A stretch of DNA of 51,721 nucleotides from NCBI GenBank assembly GCA_025934375.1, contig JAICYD010000038.1, positions 1-51,721 of the forward strand, read 5' to 3'. Numbering within the stretch: the stretch's first letter is position 1; every line of letters begins with the position of its first letter. The notes below the pieces were generated by a model that was given only the letters and a program-made list of their open reading frames with translations, was not told the origin of the DNA and did not search any database. The DNA is from Streptosporangiaceae bacterium (lineage in GTDB: Bacteria; Actinomycetota; Actinomycetes; Streptosporangiales; Streptosporangiaceae). Of the stretch, positions 15,449 through 23,466 are shown piece after piece. A program made the translations under genes and the position numbers.

Positions 15449-17179
15449 TCACTGCCCGCGAGCCCGCCACTTTCCTGCTGGCCGCCCGGTGTCCGTGCCG
15501 AATTGTCGCGAACGGCCCGACGCGGTACCCGTGGTTGCGGATGGACCGCGCCGTCCTGCGCCTGGCCGGGGCCGGCGCCCGGCCGTGCGCGGCCCGCGCG
15601 GCTTGCCGGCCGCGCGGGCGGGCTCCTCGGGGACGACCGGCGGCGGAGCCGGGGGGCCGGCGATCGCGCGCAGCGCGTCCGCGCCCGGCTCGGCCGGGGC
15701 GGACTGGGCCATGACGCCGGCGGCACGCATCATGCGGCTCACGTCCCGGGACTGCGACCTGGTCTGGATCGTCACCACGGTGCCGTCGGCGCCGCCGCGC
15801 GCGGTCCGGCCCGAGCGGTGCACGTAGGCCTTGTGCTCGGCCGGGGGGTCGGCGTGGATCACCAGGTCAATGCCGTCCACGTGGATGCCCCGGGCGGCGA
15901 CGTCGGTGGCGACGAGCACCCGCACGTGGCCCGCGCTGAACTTCCCGAGGTTCCTGGCCCGGGCCGCCTGCGACAGGTTGCCGTGCAGGTCGACCGCGGG
16001 GATGCCCGCGTCGGTGAGCTGCCGGGCCAGGCGCTCGGCGCCGTGCTTGGTCCGGGTGAACACCAGCGACCGGTTGTCCCCGCTGGTCAGGTCGCTGAGG
16101 ACGCCGACGCGGTGCTCGTGCGCGATGGTGAACACGCGATGGTCGATCACCGCAGGGGAGGACACGTCATCGACTGAGTGCAGCACTGGCCCGGACATGA
16201 AGCGCTTGGCGAGCACGTCCACCGCGCCGTCCAGGGTCGCGGAGAACAACAGCCGCTGGCCGCCCGCCGGGGTGTCCGCGAGCAGCCGGGTCACCGTCGG
16301 GAGGAACCCGAGGTCGGCCATGTGGTCGGCCTCGTCGATCACGGTGATCTCGACGTCGCCGAGGTCGCAGTGGCCCTGCTCGATCAGGTCCGCGAGCCGC
16401 CCGGGGCAGGCCACGACGATGTCGGTCCGCCGGCTCAGCGCGGAGATCTGCGGCCGGTAGGAGACGCCGCCGTAGATCGTCGCGACGCTCAGGCTCAGCG
16501 CCTGCGCCAGCGGGGCGAGCACGTCTTGCACCTGCGCCGCGAGCTCGCGGGTGGGCACCAGGACCAGGCCGCGCGGACGGCCGGCGGCGGTCACCCCGGT
16601 GGCCAGGCGGGCCACCATCGGCAGCGAGAACCCGAGCGTCTTGCCCGACCCGGTCTTCGCGCGGCCCAAGATGTCCAGGCCGGCCATCGCGTCCGGCAGC
16701 GTCGCCGCCTGGATCGGGAACGGGGTCGTGATCTTGTCGGCGGCCAGCACCGCGACCAGCAGCGCGGGCACGCCCAGGGAAGCGAAGGTGGCGTCGGCGT
16801 CAGGGGTTTCGGTAGCGGTGGTCCAGACGGTGCCGGAGGCCCCGGCGGCCGGGGCGCCCAGCGCCGCCGTGGCCTGGCCGGGCTCGCCCGGACTGGGCAC
16901 TAGGCGAAGGCTGCCCGGCCGGGTGTTCTTGTGGCGGGGCTTGCGGGGCGTGTGGTCCTCGCGCGCAGCCGGGCCGTCGGCCGGCGCCGGAGCGGACCCC
17001 GGGTGGTTGCGCTGGTTTTTCTTCCGGCGGCGCTGTCCCGGGCCGAACGGGTTCGCGGCGGTACCGTCGGCGCTGTGGGCGACGGTGGCAGCCGGCGCGA
17101 CGGCCAAGGGCGCGTCGCTTTCCAGCACGGGTCGGGCATTACGAAGAACGGCGGAAATATCCGCGCGTAGTGCAGTCAA
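15449..17179 (-). CDS. DEAD-box ATP-dependent RNA helicase
   Basis: About 576 residues. A basic, disordered N-terminal region of about 130 residues (with QRRRKKNQRN) is followed by a complete helicase core: Q motif region FPIQAATLP, Walker A AKTGSGKT (about 174-181), PTREL, DEAD (about 282-285), SAT (about 313-315), TRTKHGAERL, ATDVAARGIH and HRSGRTARGG (about 453-462). The C-terminal tail is Arg/Gly/Pro-rich. DEAD-box proteins unwind short RNA duplexes and assist ribosome assembly or cold adaptation. I prefer TTG 17179, which has ctggaga upstream; an ATG at 17245 would add 22 residues. The codirectional downstream gene is csp, so the two may act together in the cold. Confidence 0.9.
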   Translation of the reverse strand: MTALRADISAVLRNARPVLESDAPLAVAPAATVAHSADGTAANPFGPGQRRRKKNQRNHPGSAPAPADGPAAREDHTPRKPRHKNTRPGSLRLVPSPGEPGQATAALGAPAAGASGTVWTTATETPDADATFASLGVPALLVAVLAADKITTPFPIQAATLPDAMAGLDILGRAKTGSGKTLGFSLPMVARLATGVTAAGRPRGLVLVPTRELAAQVQDVLAPLAQALSLSVATIYGGVSYRPQISALSRRTDIVVACPGRLADLIEQGHCDLGDVEITVIDEADHMADLGFLPTVTRLLADTPAGGQRLLFSATLDGAVDVLAKRFMSGPVLHSVDDVSSPAVIDHRVFTIAHEHRVGVLSDLTSGDNRSLVFTRTKHGAERLARQLTDAGIPAVDLHGNLSQAARARNLGKFSAGHVRVLVATDVAARGIHVDGIDLVIHADPPAEHKAYVHRSGRTARGGADGTVVTIQTRSQSRDVSRMMRAAGVMAQSAPAEPGADALRAIAGPPAPPPVVPEEPARAAGKPRGPRTAGRRPRPGAGRRGPSATTGTASGRSRQFGTDTGRPAGKWRARGQ

Positions 17180-17470
17180 GAAAGTTCGTCTCCAGGGACT
17201 CGGTGGCCGCGCGTGCCCTGGGCACGCGCCCGTCCGTGGGCGCATGCTGGAAGGTACGAGGTCGTACTCCGGGGGGCTTTCGGCGTCGAGGGCGCCACGT
17301 CCGTGGAAACCGGCTCACTTACCGACGAGCGACATGATCTTCGTAAAGTGTACCGTGCCGGCGGGACGCCCTGCGCGCGCCTCCCGCCCGGGACGCGCTG
17401 GCCCGGGGCGCGGCGTCGGCGGCCTCGGGCCCGCGCCAAGCCAGACACCTAATCGAATTCTTACTGGAAC
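17180..17470. other. Divergent intergenic region between the helicase and the four-gene operon
   Basis: No gene is supported here. It separates the minus-strand DEAD-box gene from the plus-strand operon and must hold both control regions. The DNA is locally AT-richer at 17325-17360 and 17445-17480. I see no convincing promoter for the helicase. Confidence 0.45.
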
Positions 17471-17499
17471 TTGCTGGAATAGTTGGGGTGGGCTAGAGT
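17471..17499 (+). promoter_or_regulatory. Predicted promoter of the four-gene operon (leaderless)
   Basis: A -35 element ttgctg (17471-17476) and a -10 element tagagt (17494-17499) are separated by exactly 17 bases. Transcription would start around 17506-17508, which coincides with the GTG at 17508, so the first gene is probably translated from a leaderless mRNA. Leaderless starts are common in actinobacteria. Confidence 0.6.
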
Positions 17500-17507
17500 C
17501 TTGTCGC

Positions 17508-18401
17508 GTGGGGGAGCCCGTGGATTCCGTTGAGGCGCTGGAGGAGCGCATCTTCGCGCTGCGCGCCGCCGTGCGCCGGGCCGTCCTGGACGGGGACGCG
17601 GGCCGTGCCCGCTTGCTGCGCCGCGACCTCAGCCTTGCCGAGCAGGACTGGGACAACGCGCTTGACGCGCAGGCCGCCGGGGCTCAGCCGGGATCGCGGG
17701 AGCCGGCGCCGGACCGCGACGATGACCAGCCGTCGGCGGAGCGGCAGCAGGGGGATGAGCGACGCGGGGGGACGCTGCTGCCGTTGCGCGAGCAGGTGCA
17801 CGAGGCGCTCAGCCTGCTGCAGGTTCCGGCCGCGCCGCGCCTCATCGCGACGGTGCACGAGGCGTTCTACGCCACCTCCTTCCCGACCGCGAGGCTGACC
17901 AGCCTGCGCCGCGATGAGGAGCGCTCCTTCAAGACGGCGCCGTTCGCGCGGCCCTATTACATCTGCGCGGCGCTGGCCGCCGACTTCCTGTCCCCGTCGC
18001 GTGGCCTGCTGGCGATCTCCACCTGGCCGATGGAGCGCCGGATCATCGGCTCGCTCAGCCCGCGGGTGGACTTCCTGGTCGCCGCGATCAACGTGGCCCA
18101 GGCGATCGAGCAGATCCCCCAGCCCGTCCCGGCCGCCCGGGCGCTGCTGGCCCGGTTCGCGGCGAACGTCCGCGGGTCGAGCAGTGCCAGCAGCGCCGGG
18201 CGGCCATCGGGACGGATCGACCCGCAGGCCGTCATCCGCGCGGCCCAGGCCGAGCTCGCCGTGCACGAAGACCAGGACCACGCCGCCCGCGCCGAGGCGG
18301 CCCGCCGGGCGCGCGAGCAGCTCGATGAGTCTGAGCAGTTGTTCGGCGCGGCCAGCTTTCGCCGGGCCACGGCCGCCGACAAGATGGCTGGGGAGCGGTA
18401 G
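17508..18401 (+). CDS. Unknown protein, first gene of the helicase-nuclease operon
   Basis: About 297 residues, not assignable to a family by eye. Residues 1-55 look like a short coiled-coil or helical hairpin (VEALEERIFALRAAVRRAV), followed by an acidic, disordered linker. Residues about 85-150 (LREQVHEALSLLQVPAAPRL and on) could be a winged-helix fold ending in a basic, aromatic strand (SFKTAPFARPYYICAAL). The last third is helical and Ala/Arg/Glu-rich. The frame is open far upstream but only as the antisense of the helicase; GTG 17508 fits the predicted promoter, and GTG 17520 is an alternative. Its TAG is directly followed by the ATG of the nuclease gene. I infer a DNA-binding or regulatory subunit, with low certainty. 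Confidence 0.7.
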   Translation: MGEPVDSVEALEERIFALRAAVRRAVLDGDAGRARLLRRDLSLAEQDWDNALDAQAAGAQPGSREPAPDRDDDQPSAERQQGDERRGGTLLPLREQVHEALSLLQVPAAPRLIATVHEAFYATSFPTARLTSLRRDEERSFKTAPFARPYYICAALAADFLSPSRGLLAISTWPMERRIIGSLSPRVDFLVAAINVAQAIEQIPQPVPAARALLARFAANVRGSSSASSAGRPSGRIDPQAVIRAAQAELAVHEDQDHAARAEAARRAREQLDESEQLFGAASFRRATAADKMAGER

Positions 18402-19541
18402 ATGAGCGCACCGGGCGGCGCCGACACCGAGCGGCGGCTGGCATGGCTGCGGGGCGGCGAGTTGCCCCAGACGCACAACGCCCGGACCATCGCCGCGCTG
18501 GCCAGCAACCCGGGGTGCGCCCGGCGGGCCCTGCTGGACGCCGCGGCCACCAGGAAGCAGGACATCGCCGAGCATGCCGGGTTCCCGGTTCCCTTCGGGA
18601 TGTCGCCGTTCGCCCTCAGCCGCGGTGTCGTGTTCGAGCGGCAGCTCAAGGACGATCCCGGCGGGCTCCTCCTGGCGTTGCTGCGCGAGACCCTGAACCT
18701 CGACATTGCCGAGGTGGGCTTCACCGACCTCAATGACGTCGGCGGGAGCCCGGACCTGGCCGTGCGGCACGCGCGTACCAAGGCAGTGCTCACCGGCCGG
18801 CCTGACCAGCGCGGCACCTTGTTCGATCACCCGCTGCTGCGCTTCCGGGTGGGGGGCCGGCACGCGTACCTGGAGCCGGACCTCATCGCGTTCCGCCACG
18901 ATGACACGTTCCACGTCGTGGAGATCAAGAGCTTCGCGGTCATCGACGGGCAGGCCGATCCCGCCAAGGTCGCCGCCGCGGCGATCCAGTCAGCCGTCTA
19001 CGTCCTGGCGATGCGAGACCTCGTCGGCGACACCGCGACCGTCCACCATGAGAGCGTCCTCATCTGCCCGAGGGACTTCGCCAACACGCCCCTGGCGACC
19101 ACCCTGGACGTCCGCAAGCAGCTTGGCGTGCTCGAGCGGCAGCTGTCGCGGATCGCCGCCATCGACTCCGTGCTCGCCCACGTTCCTGCGGACGTATCGT
19201 TCAGCCTGGATGCCGACGAGAAGGGGGTACCCCAGCGCGACCCGGGCGACCTCCTGCGCGACCTCAAGCGCGTGGACGCGAACTACTCGCCGGAGTGCCT
19301 GGCCTCCTGTGAGCTGTGCTACCTGTGCCGGGACGAGGCGGGCGGCTCGACCAGCGTGCTGGGCAAGTCCGTTCGCGAGGAGCTGGGCGGGATCGAATCG
19401 GTACCGCGCGCGCTCAAGCTGGCCCGCGGCGATGACCCGCTGCCAGTGCCCGAAGACCTCCAGGAGGCCGCCGCCATCTTGCGGCGGGCCGCGGGCCTGC
19501 GCCGCGACGCCCTCGGGACTGCCTGGGCGCAGACCCGGTGA
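18402..19541 (+). CDS. PD-(D/E)XK nuclease with Cas4/AddB/Dna2-like cysteine layout
   Basis: A 379-residue protein. Motifs in order: Cys39 in NPGCARRAL, RGVVFERQL with Glu79, EPDLI with Asp160, VVEIKSF with Glu174 and Lys176 (the E-x-K core), QSAVY with Gln196 and Tyr200 (the QxxxY motif of RecB/Cas4-type nucleases), and a C-terminal cluster Cys299, Cys303, Cys306, Cys309 (ECLASCELCYLC). One Cys before the core and several after it is the iron-sulfur staple arrangement of Cas4, AddB and Dna2. I infer a Mg-dependent DNA exonuclease or flap nuclease with a 4Fe-4S cluster. It abuts the upstream gene (TAGATG) and overlaps the next by GTGA. The first 35 residues are Arg-rich. Confidence 0.75.
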   Translation: MSAPGGADTERRLAWLRGGELPQTHNARTIAALASNPGCARRALLDAAATRKQDIAEHAGFPVPFGMSPFALSRGVVFERQLKDDPGGLLLALLRETLNLDIAEVGFTDLNDVGGSPDLAVRHARTKAVLTGRPDQRGTLFDHPLLRFRVGGRHAYLEPDLIAFRHDDTFHVVEIKSFAVIDGQADPAKVAAAAIQSAVYVLAMRDLVGDTATVHHESVLICPRDFANTPLATTLDVRKQLGVLERQLSRIAAIDSVLAHVPADVSFSLDADEKGVPQRDPGDLLRDLKRVDANYSPECLASCELCYLCRDEAGGSTSVLGKSVREELGGIESVPRALKLARGDDPLPVPEDLQEAAAILRRAAGLRRDALGTAWAQTR

Positions 19542-21019
19542 CCACGCTCACCTCGCTGGCCAAGGTCGAGGCGATCGCCCTCGACCGCGCCCAGCTCATC
19601 CGCACCGTGCGGCACGTCCACGTCAGCTCCCGGCCGCTGATCTTCGTTCCGCTGCAACTGGCGGGGGAGGCGTGCGCGCCGCTGGCCGTGATGGTGGGCG
19701 ACGAGCGCGGCAACGAGCGGCTGCTCATCGCCTTTGAGCCGCGTGACCGGACCGAGCGCTTCCGGTTCGCCGCCGGGCTCGGCGAGGTCATCCTGGGCTA
19801 CGTCAACGGGTACGCCGCCGGCGATCCCGGCGAAGGAGTCCCCTATCCAGACGCGCCGCAGGTCTGGGTACCCAACGCGGGCGGCCTGAAGTTCACCGAG
19901 CTGCTGGGCCGCTCCACGCGCTTCCGGCGCACAGACGGGCCCTACCCGGTCCCCGCCTCGGTGCCGCTGCTGGGCCGCTGGGTCACCTACCTGGCCGAAC
20001 GTTCCCAGCATCCGCTGTCGAGCCTTTTCCTGTCCGCGACGCAGGCGCTGACCGCCCACTGGGCAACTGGCCAGTCCGCCACCGAGGACCAGAACCTCGC
20101 GACCCTCCTGGCGTGGATCGCCCCGCCTCCCGGCCTGACCGGGGCGCAGGCGGCGCTGCTCGCGGAGAATCCCGCGAGCAGCCCGCCCGCGGGCCCGGTG
20201 ACCGATCCCGACTTTGACAGGGATGTCCTGGAGGGCCTGATCAAGGCGATCGAGGAGGCGCGCCAGACCGGGAACGTGACCACCTGCGACCGGGCCCAGG
20301 CGCTGATGGCCCGGCAACTCCACTCGGTCCTCAAGCCAACCTGGGACCTGATGTGGCAGGCAGTCGACCTGCTGCGGTCGCTGCCGCCCGGGGATCACGT
20401 CGCCGAGCGGTGGAGGACCGACCGGTTCTCGTTCACCGGCTACGTCCGTTACCTTCGGGAGGACGGGTTCCCGCAGGCCCGGCGGGACGCCGCGGTGGAC
20501 GCGGCCCGGCGCCTGGCCCGGCTGGAGAATGAGGCGCAGCAACTGGCCGCGCACATGGCATATGACGACCCGCTGGTCATGGCCGAGTACCGGATGACCG
20601 GGGAGGCATTCGCGGGCCCGGTCGTCCGGGCCGAGCCGGATCGCCTCGACGAGACGGGCAAGCGGGCCCGGCTCCGGCCCTGGATCACGGTGGAGACCAC
20701 CGATGACGTGCTCGCCGAGCGCGGTGCCGACCTGCGATCCCCGGCTCGCCCGGCGCAGCAGGCCCGGGTTATCGAGGTCGAGCGCGCCGGTGAGCGCACG
20801 CGGGTGACGATCGAGCTCCAAAGCGGCATGGGCCGCAAGCTCGTCCCCGAGCCGGGCAGCGTCCCCGCGCCCGGCGACGTCGTCTGCTACACGACGTTCA
20901 AGGCCGAGTTCCAGCCGCCGCCCAAGTTCCCCGACCGGGAGGACACCCCCTGGACGCACGGCGGCCCGCCGCCGGAGTACGTCCCGAGGGACGAGGAGGC
21001 GACCGAGGAGTGGGAGTGA
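19538..21019 (+). CDS. Unknown 493-residue protein of the helicase-nuclease operon
   Basis: I do not recognise a family. The first 130 residues look alpha-beta (RPLIFVPLQLAGEACAPLAV; ERLLIAFEPRDRTERFRF), the middle is helical, and residues about 409-452 (ARVIEVERAGERTRVTIEL, then PGDVVCYTTF) have the alternating pattern of a small beta-barrel. Dna2/Upf1/SMUBP2-type helicases carry such a barrel inside or before the helicase core, so this chain may supply it in trans; that is inference. The end is acidic (DEEATEEWE). The GTG start overlaps the nuclease stop and the helicase start follows 4 bp after its stop, so all are translated together. Confidence 0.72.
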   Translation: MTTLTSLAKVEAIALDRAQLIRTVRHVHVSSRPLIFVPLQLAGEACAPLAVMVGDERGNERLLIAFEPRDRTERFRFAAGLGEVILGYVNGYAAGDPGEGVPYPDAPQVWVPNAGGLKFTELLGRSTRFRRTDGPYPVPASVPLLGRWVTYLAERSQHPLSSLFLSATQALTAHWATGQSATEDQNLATLLAWIAPPPGLTGAQAALLAENPASSPPAGPVTDPDFDRDVLEGLIKAIEEARQTGNVTTCDRAQALMARQLHSVLKPTWDLMWQAVDLLRSLPPGDHVAERWRTDRFSFTGYVRYLREDGFPQARRDAAVDAARRLARLENEAQQLAAHMAYDDPLVMAEYRMTGEAFAGPVVRAEPDRLDETGKRARLRPWITVETTDDVLAERGADLRSPARPAQQARVIEVERAGERTRVTIELQSGMGRKLVPEPGSVPAPGDVVCYTTFKAEFQPPPKFPDREDTPWTHGGPPPEYVPRDEEATEEWE

Positions 21020-21023
21020 CCGG

Positions 21024-22361
21024 GTGAGCGTCGCTGAAGCCACCGCCCGCGCCCGGCTCGCGACCGAGGAGATCCTCGCGTCCATGGAGTCCGTCCCGCG
21101 CGGCGTGGTCGTGGACTCCCCGCCCGGCGCGGGCAAGTCCACGCTGGTCGTGCGCGCGGCCACCGAGCTCGTGCGGCGCGGTCACCGCGTCATGGTCATC
21201 GCGCAGACCAACGAGCAGGTCGATGACCTGACCGACGTGCTCGCCGGCTACCTGGCCGGCCACGACGGCGACCTGCGGATCGGGCGGCTGTACTCCGAGA
21301 GCCACCGCATCGGGCGGCGCGTGGAGCGTCATCAGAGCGTGGTCTCGGCCAAGTCCGCGGGCGAGCTGCTTGAATGCCAGGTCGTGCTGTCGACCGCGCA
21401 TAAGTGGGCGACCGTGACGTCGGACGAGCAGTGGGCGTGGGCGATCGTCGATGAGGCCTACCAGATGCGCTCGGACCTGCTGCTGCGGGTGGCGGGGCTA
21501 TTCGCCAAGGCGCTGTTCGTCGGTGACCCGGGCCAGCTCGACCCGTTCTCAGTGGTCGAGGTCGACCGCTGGTCGGGGCTGTCGTGGGACCCGACCACCA
21601 GCGCCGTCGAGGTCCTCCTCAACCACAACGACCACGTGCCCGTGAAGCGGCTCCCGGTCTCCTGGCGGCTGCCCGCCTCGGCCGCCCCGGTCGTGTCGGA
21701 GGCGTTCTACCCGTTCAACCCGTTCACGGCGGCCACGTCGCCGCAGGAGCGGAGGCTGGAATTCGGCGCCAGTGCTCTCGGGGACAACAGCGTCGACCGT
21801 GCGCTGGAGCTGGCCGCGAGGTCGGGGTGGGCGCTGTATGAGCTGCCTCGGGCGCACAAGCCGCGCACGGACCGGGAAGCGGTGCGGGCGTGCGCGGAGC
21901 TGGCCGCCCGCCTGCTCGAGCGCGCCGCCAGGACCATATCCGAACGATCCCCCGACCCCCTGCCGGTCACGCCGGACCGGATCGCGGTGGGGACGGCGCA
22001 CCGGGACCAGGCGACCGCGGTCCGCGCGGCGCTGGCCGAGCGGGGGGCCGAGAGCGTGACCGTCGACACCGCCAACCGGCTCCAGGGCCGGGAGTTCGAC
22101 GTCACGATCGTGCTGCACCCGCTGTCCGGCCGCCGGGACGCGACCGCGTTCCACCTGGAGGCCGGCCGCCTGTGCGTGCTGACCTCGCGTCACCGCCACG
22201 CGTGCGTCGTTGTGGCCCGCAAGGGCATCCCTGACCTCCTGGACGCCCACCCGTCGGTCGCGCCGGTCCACCTGAACGTCCCGGTGAAGTTCCCCGACGG
22301 CTGGGAGGCTCAGCAGGCGATCATGGCCCACCTGGAAAGGCACCGCGTCGCGGCCCCGTGA
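21024..22361 (+). CDS. Superfamily 1 helicase, Upf1/Dna2-like
   Basis: A 445-residue helicase with all core motifs: I SPPGAGKST (32-40), Ia IAQTNEQVDDL (59-69), II VDEAYQM with Asp143-Glu144, III FVGDPGQLDPF with Asp168, V NRLQGREFDVTIV with Gln354-Glu357, and VI LTSRHRHA around Arg389. The DEAxQ box and the TNxxVD form of motif Ia fit the Upf1/Dna2 (SF1B, 5'-3') branch better than UvrD/Rep. It is compact, lacking the usual inserted stalk and barrel. The GTG start follows the upstream stop by 4 bp. Together with the Fe-S nuclease it forms the two catalytic halves found fused in Dna2. Role in repair or phage defence is not decidable from sequence alone. Confidence 0.85.
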   Translation: MSVAEATARARLATEEILASMESVPRGVVVDSPPGAGKSTLVVRAATELVRRGHRVMVIAQTNEQVDDLTDVLAGYLAGHDGDLRIGRLYSESHRIGRRVERHQSVVSAKSAGELLECQVVLSTAHKWATVTSDEQWAWAIVDEAYQMRSDLLLRVAGLFAKALFVGDPGQLDPFSVVEVDRWSGLSWDPTTSAVEVLLNHNDHVPVKRLPVSWRLPASAAPVVSEAFYPFNPFTAATSPQERRLEFGASALGDNSVDRALELAARSGWALYELPRAHKPRTDREAVRACAELAARLLERAARTISERSPDPLPVTPDRIAVGTAHRDQATAVRAALAERGAESVTVDTANRLQGREFDVTIVLHPLSGRRDATAFHLEAGRLCVLTSRHRHACVVVARKGIPDLLDAHPSVAPVHLNVPVKFPDGWEAQQAIMAHLERHRVAAP

Positions 22362-22433
22362 ACCGCGGGATCAGCCGCCTTCTGAGACCAGGAAATCACC
22401 GCTTGCCCAGATGAGGCGGCGTTCCTGTCCGCG

Positions 22434-22862
22434 TCACCCGTGTCCCCAGATGTCCCGTTGCACAGTGAACTCGCCGGTGGCCCAGGCAACCTCCCGGTAG
22501 TAGGGGGTGACCAGGGCGGGCTCCCAGTGGGTGCCAGTGTTCTCAACCGATTCGAGGCGTCGCCGGCCGGCGCCGAGTGCGCCCGCCTCCAGCACGCTAA
22601 CGCCGCCCTCCGTAAAGCCGGCGACCTCGGCGGCGGTCAACGGCAGGACCGTCTCGCGCCAGGTACTGGGGCTGTCGCTCCAGCTGATTTCCTCGTTCTG
22701 GATGAACAGGAACGCCTGCCCGCACGTCGGGCAGCGGGTGACCCGCACCTCGAACGCATAGTCGCCGGCGATCTTCGGCCAGGCGCCCTGCCCGTGGGAG
22801 ACGTGGTCCCACGCGGCCTTCGGCTCGCCCTCGAAACACGCGCCACAACCGAAATCACCCAT
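22434..22862 (-). CDS. Small zinc-ribbon protein of unknown function
   Basis: About 142 residues starting at MGDFGCGACFEG. Cys6-x2-Cys9 and Cys44-x2-Cys47 (TRCPTCGQAFLF) can hold one zinc ion. The remainder is rich in Trp and Glu (EEISWSDSPSTWRETVLPL), with no motif I can name. The frame is open upstream to 22985, but that part is the antisense of the hairpin region and the decayed gene, so ATG 22862 is preferred. It converges on the helicase gene, whose stop lies 72 bp away, and may be part of the same island. Confidence 0.6.
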   Translation of the reverse strand: MGDFGCGACFEGEPKAAWDHVSHGQGAWPKIAGDYAFEVRVTRCPTCGQAFLFIQNEEISWSDSPSTWRETVLPLTAAEVAGFTEGGVSVLEAGALGAGRRRLESVENTGTHWEPALVTPYYREVAWATGEFTVQRDIWGHG

Positions 22863-22929
22863 GCGCCCATTATCGCCCGCCGTGGCCACTGCCGCTTCGC
22901 GCAGCCCGCCGTCCACCGCGCGCCTGGAC

Positions 22930-22978
22930 CTCTTGCTGACGATCGGGCCGCGAATCGCGGTCCTATCGTCAGCAAGAG
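22930..22978. repeat. Long hairpin with perfect 14-bp arms
   Basis: Arms at 22930-22943 (ctcttgctgacgat) and 22965-22978 (atcgtcagcaagag) are perfectly complementary. The inner 21 bases pair almost completely as well (ccgcg-aat-cgcgg core), giving a stem of about 23 pairs with a 3-base loop. It lies between two divergently oriented frames, not at a normal terminator site. Confidence 0.85.
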
Positions 22979-22983
22979 CACGC

Positions 22984-23466
22984 ATGCGCCTTCTGAAGCC
23001 AGGCCGTAGTCGGCTTCAATGGCGCGATGACCTGCTCAGCGCACTGGCGGATATCCAAGCCGGAGTCCAGTCGCCACTGGAATCGCGGTACCTCCATGAT
23101 GTTGAACAGGCTCACGATCTGCCGGAGGGCAAGCGGCAGGTCAAGACCAAGCATGGGTCACGGGTCCAGTTCCACGACGTGCGGTACGTCGATTACGGGG
23201 TCGCCATTGAACTAGACGGGGTGCGGTGGCATTCTGGCGAGACCCGATACCTCGATGACGCCCGCGATAACCGCAGCGCATTGGATGGCTTCCGGACATT
23301 GCGCTACGGCTGGCTCAAAGTGGCGTACCACCCGTGCGAGGTGGCACATGAGGTCTGGTCGCTGCTGGTCAAGCAGGGGTATCGCAGAGATTTCCACGCC
23401 TGCGGGACGGGCTGCGCTCTTCAGCTAGGCGCGCCCGTTACCGTAAGCGCGGTTGAGCGTCGCTAA
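22984..23466 (+). pseudogene. 5'-truncated DUF559 / AbiEi-like endonuclease-fold protein
   Basis: About 160 residues. The segment LLSALADIQAGVQSPLESRY, then RDVE-like HDVEQAHDLP, VDYGVAIELDG, RYLDDARDNRSALDG and TLRYGWLKVAYHPCEVAHEV follows the C-terminal DUF559 domain (very-short-patch-repair-like fold) of actinobacterial AbiEi-type proteins. Those proteins normally have about 300 residues with an N-terminal winged helix, which is missing here; the hairpin at 22930-22978 sits where it should be. AbiEi proteins are antitoxins or phage-abortive factors, so this is probably defence-island debris. Its stop overlaps that of the convergent sirtuin gene by two bases. Confidence 0.65.

Larger units (their letters stand above)
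22376..23003. repeat. Imperfect 17-bp direct repeats flanking a small segment
   Basis: The sequence cgccttctgagaccagg at 22376-22392 recurs at 22987-23003 with two changes (cgccttctgaagccagg). The pair encloses the zinc-ribbon gene and the long hairpin. Such repeats can mark an insertion or deletion event; chance is not excluded. Confidence 0.4.

Noticed and set aside
16551..17507. Open plus-strand extension upstream of the first operon gene
   Set aside because: It is the antisense of the DEAD-box helicase gene, has no homology and lies upstream of a good promoter; only the part from GTG 17508 is kept.
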